Shown in pieces: positions 1 through 10,801 of a stretch of 64,000 bases of DNA. How positions within the stretch are numbered: the first letter of the stretch is position 1; every line of letters starts with the position of its first letter. The DNA comes from Chaetorhynchus papuensis (lineage: Eukaryota; Chordata; Aves; Passeriformes; Rhipiduridae), in contig VWYX01000903.1 in NCBI GenBank assembly GCA_013396525.1, forward strand, positions 140,645-204,644. Reading direction: 5' to 3'. Both the position numbers and the translations under genes were made by a program. The notes under the pieces were generated by a model, which was given only the letters and a program-made list of their open reading frames with translations, was not told the DNA's origin and did no database searches.

Positions 1-375
1 GCGCCGCGGCCGCGCCGTTTTTTTGGGCCCGGGCAGCGCCAAGGACCCCGGCGGCCGCACGCGCGGGAACGGGCGCGGCCCCTGAGGCCGCTTCACCATC
101 TCCGCCGGCCGTCACCGCCCGCCGGGCAGCCGAGCAGCCCCGGCCCCCGCCCCGGTAGCGCTTCTTCCTCTACACACTGTCCTGTCGCTCCTTTCTGACC
201 CCACGCACCTCTTGCCCGCTCCCTCTTCCACCGCACGGCTGGGCAGCGCCGGCTGCTTTCCCAAGGCACCGGGACGGACACCGGGGTGGGATCTCCCGCC
301 CGCCCCCTCAGCCCCGCTCCCGGCACGGCTGCTGTCCACCCCCGGGAGCCGGCCGGGACTCCAGCCAAAGCGGTG
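1..375. promoter_or_regulatory. CpG island at left edge, probable promoter or 5' end of an unseen gene
   Basis: The first ~375 bases are very GC-rich and dense in CpG, unlike the AT-rich DNA that follows. This is the usual signature of a vertebrate housekeeping promoter or first exon. No open frame here resembles a known protein; the minus-strand frame across it is a composition effect. The transcription direction cannot be told. A weak donor-like GGTAAAT occurs near 399 on the plus strand. A T7 block at 18-24 sits oddly inside the GC-rich sequence and belongs to the 50-bp grid described separately. Confidence 0.6.
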
Positions 376-3300
376 GATTTAGGAATCTGGGATAACCGGT
401 AAATATGGCAACGCACGTAACTGTTGTTATGCTCTAAAGATTTCAATATGAGACAGGCACCTAGGCAGCTCTTTCTGAGACGTACTGCAAGTTTGTTTTT
501 ATAAAATCGATGTAATTCTTTCAGCATTTGAAGTAGTTCTTTGAAGTGAGCTCCCTGAACACAAGGTTCGTTTGTGAAGAAGTGGCAGGTGTCTCATTAC
601 ACACACACTCACACACAGACACCGGGAGCTGCTTCCTTTCCCCCAGCATACCTGATCTCTGTGCTCCATACAAGACCCTCCTTCAGCTTTCTCTGGCAAA
701 CTTCAGGATGATGCTGTCTGTGGAAACTGTTAAAAACAAAAACATATGCACCTTTGTGGTGATCTGGTTTTTTTATTTTCTTTTGAAAGCTCTTTAAGGC
801 CTGTTTTAACAAAGGCCTTTTTTTATAGGCACTCGATAAAATACAATGCAATATGGAGACTGGTGTTGTCCATCTAACCTTGTCACCTGTTCAGTTACCA
901 GTTTGTTGTGTTTCTCCTAAATATATTATTGCAGAATTATGATTTCACAGCCTCTGCCAGGTACAAAATAACAGATTCTGTGTGGCATTTGGAAAGGAGA
1001 CAGCTCCTCGCACCGAATTTTTTTTGGTGAGTGCTGAAGGCCCATTCCTCTCCGGATTGGTCTTTAATTTTTTTTATTTCCTTCTTGTTGCTTGACTTCC
1101 TCCCTCCTCTTTTCCAACACAGTTGCTGTTGTTCTCATGGTGATGATACTTAGTGCTGTGTTTGCCTTTTGACACAAACGACTGGAAGAGGGTAGTTGTT
1201 TTCTGAATCTGTGGGCATTTTTTTGCAGTATCACAGCACTAAACTGTTCTGTCTCAAGAAGAATGGACTCATGGGAGCACAGGAAACTTTGTCACAACAA
1301 GAGTTTGTTGCACTGGGTGACACAAACTTAGCAGCTCTCAGGAGAATATTTTAATGATGGGATAAGAACAAGGAAAAGACATGTATGACAGGTAATAACA
1401 TAAAAGGCCATATTTTATTTTTTTTCACACACTTTGCTTGCTTTACCTGATGGAGTTTGAGTTTCCACAGAAAATGCTTTAAGAGAAAGGGAATAATTTA
1501 ATTTTTTCCCAAGACTGTTTTTTTTTAGGTATCTGTGATACAATGATGTGTCTAATAGCCCCATGCCTTTTTTTTGTTTCCCTCCATAAAAAAAAATCTC
1601 CATCATCATGGAAGAGATACTTATTAAGGTCGGGATTTGAAAAACACAAGGTAAGGGGGCCTCAAAAGGATTTTTTTTTTTTTTTAATTGACATCCTGAA
1701 AATGTATGAACATCTTGTTTTTTTCTTTAGCCACTTGCAAGGGCCTGTGGAAAAGTAAGAGAAGTTTCATGGAGCCTGAGGCTTACAGAAAACTTGTTCC
1801 TTCATCTTGGAGTCAGTGTTCTGAGTGACGGCATCAGAATGATGGGGAGGGCCAGCAAGAAAATATTGAACATAGAAGATATGCAAGATTTATTTTATTA
1901 ACACTGTGCACATATCTTTTTTTTTGAAGGAGCCGCTATATCCTTGTTGTAATATCTCATCCTAATCGCAGTGGCTGTGCTTTAGCTATCTTTGTGTAGC
2001 AAACGGAGAAGGAAATCTGTTTAACCTCACTTATCCCAATACTGGAGAATATTCTGGTTCACTTCCAAAATAAACCTCAACCAAGGGCCACCCAAGGGTA
2101 AGACCCTGTTCAACTATAAAATAATCCTTAGGCTGGAACCCACAGAAGAATGTATATTGCCACCTCCTACCATGGCTAGAGGAACTCAAGACACTTGGTA
2201 AAGCTTAATACTGGGCCCATAAGCAAAAAAAACCCCCAAAACTCTATAATAAAAAATTAGACAACTCCTTTCCCCTGTTTTTGGCTATGGAACACGTTAG
2301 TCTGGAATTAAAGCAATAACACGTTTCAGAATTCAATGTCCAAACCATCAGATAACTGGAAGTTCTGGGCTTCTTCCCTTGTAAAATAGCATGCAAGTTA
2401 AATCTGAAATGCCTGTATTTTATATAGACTACATTTTAAACGCAAACATGTATAAAAATGCTTATGATGTACAAAACTCCAGACAGCTATCCTTATGCTA
2501 TGCATCAGTTCCAGAAAACAACTGGAAATCCCTTGGAAAATTTGATGTAATTACATCTGACTGTAAATCTTTGACTGTTTTAATATACTCAGGTGACCTA
2601 AATAGCATTACGCAGAATTTTTTTTAATTTAAAGTAATTAAGAAAGAGTATTTGTTTCAAGATCAGTTTTTTTTAGAAATTACTGCTCTGAAAAGTCCTG
2701 TATGCCTTGTTCTACAGCCATAATCTTTGTATTTCCACATTGTAAATACACCATGGTAAATTGCAATGGAAGCTCGGCTTGGCTCAAGTTCTCCTGGCTC
2801 TGTGGTACTGCTTCTTGTTTTTTTAAATGGATCTCATTCTCAGTTTTTGTCATTCTATGCTTTACTTTTACAGATGATTTATATGTGTCCTCTGCTAGTT
2901 TAATGGTGACTTTTTTTTTTTTTTAATTTCTGTCATGCTCAAACAACCAATTTACAGACACAAGGGATATGTTGCCAGTTGTCCTTTAAAATGTCTCAAC
3001 AAAACAGTATTTCAAGATTTTTTTGTGACGATGATAGAAAATCCTGTCAGCAATTCAAATGAGGTTTTCTTGAACTGAGTTGCTCCTTTTCTCTGGTGTT
3101 GTGGCAAGCAAGTTGTCTGAGCATGGCCTAAAGCTGCCCTTCCTAGATTGGCTGGCATTGACAGGTATCAGCTGGCTCCATGTGCATTAGATGGGAGGTG
3201 TGAGCTCATTAGAGTGCTGAATTTTTGAAGCAGTAGTGATGCAGTAGTGCAGGTCAACCACGTTGCTTTTTTTTAATAGTTGCCTATTCCTTTGCTATTT

Positions 3301-4836
3301 TCCCAGGGCTTCTGGAAACAGGAGCAGGTAGGAGTTAGGAATAGGCTGGGTGAATTGTGGCCAGTTGTTTTTTTGTGCTTGGAAAGTGCCACTTGGTGTA
3401 TTACGGTCCAGATAAATCTGCCACTCAGTCTGTGGATTGCCCATGCAGAAATACATGTGGGATCTGCTTTTTGAAAGTAAAATTGTGGTGCCTCAAAATA
3501 TCACCGTAAGGCATGGGTTTTTTTTGAAAACTGCTTGTAGAGGGTGTTCCTGAAGTTATAGTTTGGATTTTTTTTTTTGAAGTTGCCCTTAATGTACGAT
3601 AGTTATAAAAAGCCATAGACCTGCTTTGTGGAATTAGGTAGCTACAACAACAGGAGTCTCCACCAAAACTGGGCAATCGTTGCCCTCAAAAAAGGTGTGT
3701 AAAAAAGTACAGGCAGCAAAGTGAAGCTGGGAAATTATGACAAGGGGAGATGAAGATGGCAGGACAGTTTTTTTAACAGTTTGATCCCGAGAAACAACAC
3801 AGAGAAAAATCTAAAAGCCAGAAGAGGCCTGGGATTATGATAAAATTAACCATCTCAAATTCTTTGATTCTTTATATGTGAGGAAATAGAATTCCATGCT
3901 TTTCTTAATAAATAAAAACATGCACTTGTATTCTCAATTTCTTCCTTTAACAAAGCATTCCATACACCAGCAAATGTTCTTTAAACTCTGAAATCAAAAA
4001 AGACTGAAGGTGTGAGTTGCGTCAGCATTCTTGTGGAGAGTGCATTCAACAGCAGTACTGGACTGACAAGCAGAGATAATATCTTAGCTAACCTCCAGAT
4101 TCAGTCAGCCATAAGCACACTGTGAACCTTTTTTTTCTAACTACCAAGTTGATGCTATTTTTAAAAAAACCCACATACAGATTATTTTCAAATGAAGACA
4201 TTTAAGTGTAGCATTTCATTAAAGAAAAAAGTGACAACATATACTTTAGCTTTCTATTTCATCTTAAATCACATAACTAGATTATTGCAATATTCTTTAA
4301 ATTCAGAAGTCCCTTTTTTTTTTTGCAGCGAAAATAGCTTTTCTCGTGACTGTTTAACTTCTAAGAATTTTTTTTTTTTTTGCTCTTTTATGTCAATCCT
4401 TCCCATGCACTGTCATCTTTTTTTCAGGGTAATAGTCTATTTTCTTTGCTTCTCTTTCCCTTTCTTCTTTTTTTTCTGTAATTTTCTTCACTAAGGGAAA
4501 AGTTCTTGATTCTGCTGTTTTTTTCGCAACTGCTTGAGCAGTGTAAGTTTTGGGAGACAATTGTAAACTAAGACTAAAGAAATGATGGACAAATCCCATG
4601 AACTTAAATTCCTATTTTTTTTTTGAGTAAGTATTGAAGTTGGGCTTTTCCTGTGTAGAGCAGTGGATTTTTTTTGTGTCTATATTTACAGGTACTTGCA
4701 TTTGAGTGAGGCTGTGTAAAAAAAGGGTAATATGAAAAAAAAATCCAAAAACAGTTTGAAGACTGGATTTTTTTACCTTTATGGTTGAAGAGTTCAATAC
4801 AAGTAACTTAACATAAGTTTTTTTATTACAGAATAA

Positions 4837-4987
4837 GCACCTTTATGCAGATATTCAAACCAATCTGTTACTGTACATGGTGATCTAACGATCTCTTCTG
4901 GTGTGGAAAACATGACCTTACAGGAAAATAGCTCTGCTGTGAGAGTGTTGGCCACCTTGTCTGTTTATTGTCAAGGAGTTCAATATG
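4837..4987 (+). other. Exon-like segment of unknown identity
   Basis: A 50-codon frame runs from an AG at 4836-4837 or 4849-4850 to a good donor (TATG then GTAAGA, exon end 4987, phase 1). The peptide has three N-glycosylation sequons (NQS, NMT, NSS) and two Cys, so it could be an extracellular domain piece. I do not recognise it and see no partner exon nearby. The pyrimidine tract upstream (4818-4824) is one of the grid T7 blocks, so the acceptor strength is unreliable. Fifty open codons are not rare by chance in 20 kb. Confidence 0.15.
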
Positions 4988-7900
4988 GTAAGAGTCCCTG
5001 TATGTCCTGCCCTACAACGAGTGTGGGTGGATATTCATGAAACTAAAGAGCTGGAAACAATCCCAAGTTTTTTTCACTTGTGTCTGCCTTCTTGGTGAAG
5101 CTTTGTGTTTCTGAAGAGGCATGATAACCACTCCAGGAAGGTTAACTGTTTGGTGTTTAGGGAAAACTAGGATGTCTAACCTGCAACCCCAGACATCAAG
5201 CTTGTCATCATTTGAAAGCCAAGCTTTTGAGAGTTGTTCAGAAGGAAAGCAAACTGCCAGTTGGAAGGGGAGCTCAGGCCAATCAAGGGAGCTGCATAGC
5301 ACCATAGACTTCGCCAGTTTTTTTTTATCCTCTTGTATGACAATGGGTTGAAATAATGAATAATAAAAATGTGCCTCTGCCAGAATTTTTCAGCATTCTT
5401 TATATGTCTTTTTTTCTGTACTTCTGTGAGATCCACCCCTGCTTCCAAAGTTTTCCTGCTGCTGCAGAATTGACAGCTGATGAAAACCATAATTAGTATT
5501 AATTACTAGAGAAACACAAAGGAAGGAAGAGTAAATCTCATCCTTACTGGACAGAATCAGCTCTGGTGATTCAACAACCTAGGCACGCAGAACAGGAACA
5601 GAGCAGCTGTTACTGAATTTTTTTACTTAAGACCAAAGATGCCTTGTGTTCAGGCTGTCTGTGCCTGCTGTGTGAGAGTCTCAGGGCAGAATTAAAAGCA
5701 CAGCTATGCCTCAGGCGAGAGCTGCATCCCCCCTGATCTGTTCTGAAGTTGATGATGTGATGGAGGTGTAATGTCAGTCGCAAAGCAACAAAGTGAGCAT
5801 TAGCAACAGAAGAAATCTGTGAAAGGGAGAGCTTGAGAGACAAAGATGATGAATTGAAAAACAGTTTTGTAAAACATTGTGCAAACTTTGCTTCATGCTC
5901 TGTTTTCTTCCGACCCCTTTGTCTGCCTTGCCTCTGTGTACCATAGTGCTGGGATAGCCAGTTTCTCAGCCTAGAACCTCTGACCCTGACTTTGAGGTCT
6001 TTTCATTAAACACTGTTTTTTTTTTTCTCTATAAACATTGCATCTTCCATCCTAAGGTTCAGTGAAATGGCTGTAGCAGTGTTGTCGCTGTGGAGACAGG
6101 AGCACCAAGGTTTGGACAGTTAGTAACCAGAAAAATTGTGAAGATATGTGAGTAGTACTTCTTCATATTTTTTTTTGAATATTACTCCTTTGTCTTCTGT
6201 TGCATTTCACCCATGGCCATCTACACATATTGGAATAGCTTCATTGCAGGAGTGTCGCTTTCAATTAATCCTTTTTTATAAAGGTAGTGATAAAATCTTG
6301 CAGGATTTGAAATGTTCTTTTTTTGTAGCTCCTTCAGTGAGCGTAATTGTCCCTCTTTCATTCAACATTTTTTTTTCCCTTACTCTAGATTAGTTTTTGT
6401 CAGTTTATGGCATTATTTTTTTTTGACAGATTAAATGAAAGGGTTGGTAGGTTGCAACATGGGAAGATTTTTTTCCAGTCTCACTACTGCTTCTATTCGA
6501 TTTCAAGCAAAGACATTTTTTTTTCCTTTCACTGTGGCTACTAGCTTTTTTTTTTATATGCTAATTATTTTTTTGCAGTAGAACTATATTGTATTAAATA
6601 ATAGAGATAAATAGGACTACAAAAATTATTCATTGTATATAAAGAGTAAATATAAGCTCTCTGATTTCACAGCAGATATCTTGATTGGCTCTTTGTTGTT
6701 TAATGTAACTGTTATGTACATATGAACAGGATTAGAAAAGTCACATGCAAATTTAACAAATGATGGCTCTGAGCTGAATTAAAGGCATGAATTAATTTTC
6801 TTTTATCTCATGCATCATTAAATATTGCTGTCTACTGATTATCTATATAATACCTGTCACCTGATAGCAACCACGGTCGTTATGGTAATGTCAAGATTAT
6901 AATTATAGTCCCTTCTGTTTTTTTGTCATACTATGCTAAAAAAAATCTTTGAGATGATAGTGTCCCATTTTTTTTATCAGCCCAAATACAAATACATTTT
7001 GAGATTGTTGAGGGGAAGATATTTTGTTCCTAAGTCATTAACATTCAAGAAGAATTATGTACTTACATTTTTTTACATGTGTATGTAATTACATAATATG
7101 TAGCCTTTTGAACTATTGCTTTATTTCATTGGAGATAGACAAACCTTGTCAGAACTTCATACTCCTTGACGAGCACCCCTTTGGCTGAGTTTGGGAATTT
7201 AAGAATATTTTAAAAATGGAGTTGTTGCTCAGAGAAATCATGTGAAAACTTGCTTGGCAGCATATATCAGTGTGGTAGATGAGCCCATACCCTTTTGCAG
7301 TAGAGCACGTGGCGCACCAGGTGTTCTGGCTGCTCATTCCAAGGCCTCTGTCATGGCAGAAGCTGGTGACCCCCAAAACCCAGAAGCTGATCTGGAGATC
7401 AGGACTCCTGAGAGACACAGGTTTACAAGACTGCAAGTTGTGGGTGGCAGAGAGAGTGTGGTTTTCCAGAGGATAAAATAGGTCTGATTTGTGTAGAATG
7501 TAGGGCAGAACTCTGAGAAAAAAAATTTAAGTCATTATCTGATAGCTTTTTCAGATTTTATTAATACAATTGGCCTATTTACCTTTAGATTCCAGAGACA
7601 AATTTCATTTAATTGTAAAGAAAAAAATATTGTCTCATAAGTATACAAATGTATAAGACAATCTCTTCTCAAATGTAAAATGTTCTAGGAAAAGCATATT
7701 GAGGAATCTGTGTGAATGCAACTTGTGGAGCAAATAATTCAGAATAAAAACCCACTACACACAAAACTAAGGGCATTGTAACCATTATCTAATTTAGTAA
7801 CATCTAACACTATAAATATTATGTTAACCTAATGAATAAAATAGCTGATTATATGTTATTCTTATCTATATTTTGAAAGTAATTGTGATCAACTTAATCA

Positions 7901-8473
7901 GGGTAGAATGGCCCATACAAGTTTATATCTGTAAATGAGATATCAACAGAAATACCGAAGTGTTCTTTTTTTTTTTATTCTTATCATTTACACAGTACTA
8001 TATTGAAATACTGTTTTTTTTTTTTTGATTTTGGGAACAAAGCTGGTGAATTATTTCACGTGCATTTTTTTTTTTTTTGACATCAGTATTTGGTTTCAAC
8101 TGGAAGTGTACAAAGCTTTTTTTTTCCCAGCCATTCTTAGGCTGGCACAGGTACCTGTTATATAAATGCTTTTATTCAGATAGTCTATGGACAAGCTCTT
8201 GCCAAGAATGTCCATGAAAACATTCAGTGATGCCAAGGTTGTCAGTAGCTGTTAACCAAGGGTGTCTTTTTTTTGTGGATGCTGTCACAGTGCAGACAGC
8301 TGTGTCTGTCAGCTCTTGAGGAACAAGAAGGCTGCTCAGCTGCAGCCACTCTCTTACAGGGGCCAGCTTTTTTTCTGAGTTGTTCTCCCTCGTACAAGCC
8401 CGTTGCAAAAGGCCACATTTTTTTCATCTCTCTGTCAGCTGCACATTTATGCCACCTTTACACATTCTTTTTT

Positions 8474-8555
8474 TTATCCTCTTCTTATCCTTATCGTTCT
8501 GATTTATCCTCATCGTTTTTTTTTATCCTCATCGTTCAGATTTATCCTCATCTCT
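8474..8555 (+). repeat. Short tandem repeat, about 19-bp unit, 4-5 copies
   Basis: A unit close to TTTATCCTCATCGTTCTGA recurs with small changes at about 8474, 8484, 8502, 8522 and 8541. The third copy reads T at 8518-8524 where its neighbours predict CTGATTT or CAGATTT. Its length is otherwise exact, so the T7 block has overwritten repeat sequence. Confidence 0.7.
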
Positions 8556-10444
8556 TCACAGACTTAATTTTTTTGACCAGTGGAATATCAATTAATTTGT
8601 TAATTATCTAGGTATTATTTTTTTACTATATCCTGATCATTGAAGAAGTTTGGTTGATTAGTAGGATTTTTTTTAAAATCTTTATCTTGATGTTCATTCT
8701 GAAGTAAATGTTTGAAGATTCGGCTGTTTTCCTGTTAGGCATTAACAGCATTAACTACTTGGCATTCCATTAGTAAGAAGTTCATGTAATAGTGCCAGTG
8801 GAGGAACAAACCATGCTCATGGGACAGAGCAGGAAATACCTATCCCTCCTGGTAGTGATGAGCACAGTGGTGAATTAGAAAGAAAGACTAAGCAAACTAG
8901 ATTGGATCTTGTGAGTCCTGGCTCACCAGAAGCTGCCAAGGATGTGAGTCAGACCCAGGCCTGGAAGAGACTTTATCTTTTCTACTACTGCAGCTCTTGT
9001 TCTGAAGTTACACCCTCTTTTTTTGGACTGGATTTGTGGTATGCTTGCATGTAGTTAGGTCCTGCATATATTGCAAAGGCAAATGAAACCCAGGCATCTC
9101 TGAGTGCATCTCAGATTCCACGTGCATACAAGGAAGTCCATTACCCTCCCACCACATCAGGTGAAGGGAAAGCTACTTTCTCTAGCATTTTTCCTTTCTA
9201 GGCACCTTAAGGAGTTTTCCAAGTCTCTTCAAATTTTGTTCCTTTGAAAGCAGAGATGTTTCTGTGAGAGACAAATGCCTTCAGCAATGTGAGAGGATTT
9301 AGCCATGTTGTCCTTGCTGTCCTGTGAAGTGCGTATTAGTATTGGCATGGTGCCAGAGCTTTTCCAAAGGCATTGGTAGCTTGCTTAGACCATCAGTAAG
9401 AATCTTGGTTTTCCCATTTGAAGGGAAGCAAAAAGACCTATTCTAAAGGAAAATACATGTTTTTGTCTTTTTTTTGGATTATCAAAGAGGGGTTTATTGT
9501 CAGGCTCCCCTAATTCAGCTGTATGTCTAGATAAATAGTCAAATAACTTGACAATTCTCTTAATGGTTGTTCCCTGGCCCTTCTTTTGCTACATCACCCA
9601 ACTGTGTTCCGCACGTGGAATTACTGAGGTCAGGCAAAGAGAAGCTAGATGGCACTATGGTCCAAAGGGATCATGTGCTGCTGGTGAACAGGGTGAAGCT
9701 GTGCAAGTTATCTGGTCTAAAAAGCCTCTAGAATTCAATAAACATCAGCAAAAACAGGGTCAGAGTTTTTGGAGTGAAATTAGGGAGAGAACAGGCTGAT
9801 ACAATTAGTTACCTTTTGGATTTTATAAGACAAACAGGCTTAAACTTAAGCATGTAGAGATGAAAAAGAATGCAGATGTAAAATGGCTTTAAGATTGCCT
9901 ACACAGAAAAAGCTGTGAAAAATAGTTTATACATCATTGCCTCAACCTAACTTAAACATATTTGTGATTTTTTTACATATGCTCAGATATTTCTGTTTAT
10001 ATATGTTATTATTTATGGAAGCAGATAAGCTATGTACCACATGTGTGCAGTTACAGGAAACCAACACACCCATCTGATTTGGTCCAGCAAACTAGAGGGG
10101 AAAAATAATCCACCCTGAAGCCCTCATTAAACCTTCCTTTAATGACTTTAAGTATAGTGGTAAAGGGTTTTTTTCTGCCAAAGTATACATTTTGTTCAAG
10201 CACATGTCTGGTGTAGTTACTGTAAGACATTCACTAAGTTATCTTTATAAACATGTATTTTCACTATGACATGTCAATTTCCCTAATCTCTACTTTTTAC
10301 TATTTTTTAGTTAACAAATATATGTAATTCATCCATTTGTATTTTTATCAGAAATGAAAGTCAGACGAGAATATATATAGTTTTCATCAAAATTATAAGG
10401 CAAACCAAAGCCTTTACTTTTTTTCAATTAGTATTTAAGAGCAC

Positions 10445-10639
10445 AAGTAGGCAGTTTAAGCTTAAGATTTTTTTAGAAAAATGTCAAAGTTATTAAAACA
10501 CAAAACAAATAAAAACATTTTTTTGATTTGGAAGTCTGCATAAGTAGGCAGTTTAAGCTTAAGAATTTTTTTTTAGAATGTCAAAGTTGTTAAAGCACAA
10601 AACAAATAAACAAAAACTTTTTTTAGCTTTGGAAGTCTG
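10445..10639 (+). repeat. Diverged direct tandem duplication of about 95 bp
   Basis: The segments 10445-10538 and 10542-10639 match over their length (both start AAGTAGGCAGTTTAAGC and end GGAAGTCTG) with scattered substitutions and a 4-bp indel. They look like an ordinary old tandem duplication. Grid T7 blocks fall in both copies (10468, 10518, 10568, 10618). Where a block in one copy meets unaltered sequence in the other, the other copy has A, not T. Confidence 0.75.
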
Positions 10640-10695
10640 GGGAGGTCTTATTTTATACTTACTTTAATTTTTTTACATTTGAAAATAAATAGAAC

Positions 10696-10801
10696 CCGGT
10701 CAGACAAACAGCTTTGCTTTTTTTGTAAAGCCAGCCTCTCGGCTTTTTCCGGTCAGACAAACAGCTTTGCATCTGTAGTAAAGCCAGCCTCTCGGCTTTT
10801 T
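10696..10801 (+). repeat. Exact 53-bp tandem duplication at the grid phase change
   Basis: Copy 1 is 10696-10748 and copy 2 is 10749-10801. They are identical except for one seven-base window: copy 1 has TTTTTTT at 10718-10724 and copy 2 has ATCTGTA at 10771-10777. Upstream the T7 grid has phase 18; downstream it has phase 21. A shift of 3 equals 53 minus 50, so deleting one copy restores a single continuous grid. The duplication therefore probably entered after the grid did, for example as an uncollapsed overlap. Each copy also contains a small AAAGCC/GGCTTT hairpin of no clear meaning. Confidence 0.85.

Noticed and set aside
93..527. 144-codon minus-strand frame over the CpG island
   Set aside because: Arg/Gly/Pro-rich, as expected for any frame in GC-rich DNA; it runs into ordinary AT-rich sequence without a break.
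7242..7481. 79-codon frame with mixed composition
   Set aside because: No splice sites that fit, no known similarity, and an overlapping frame of similar length; probably chance.
10727..10748. Hairpin followed by T run, like a rho-independent terminator
   Set aside because: The sequence is vertebrate; the hairpin is short and part of the duplicated 53-bp segment.
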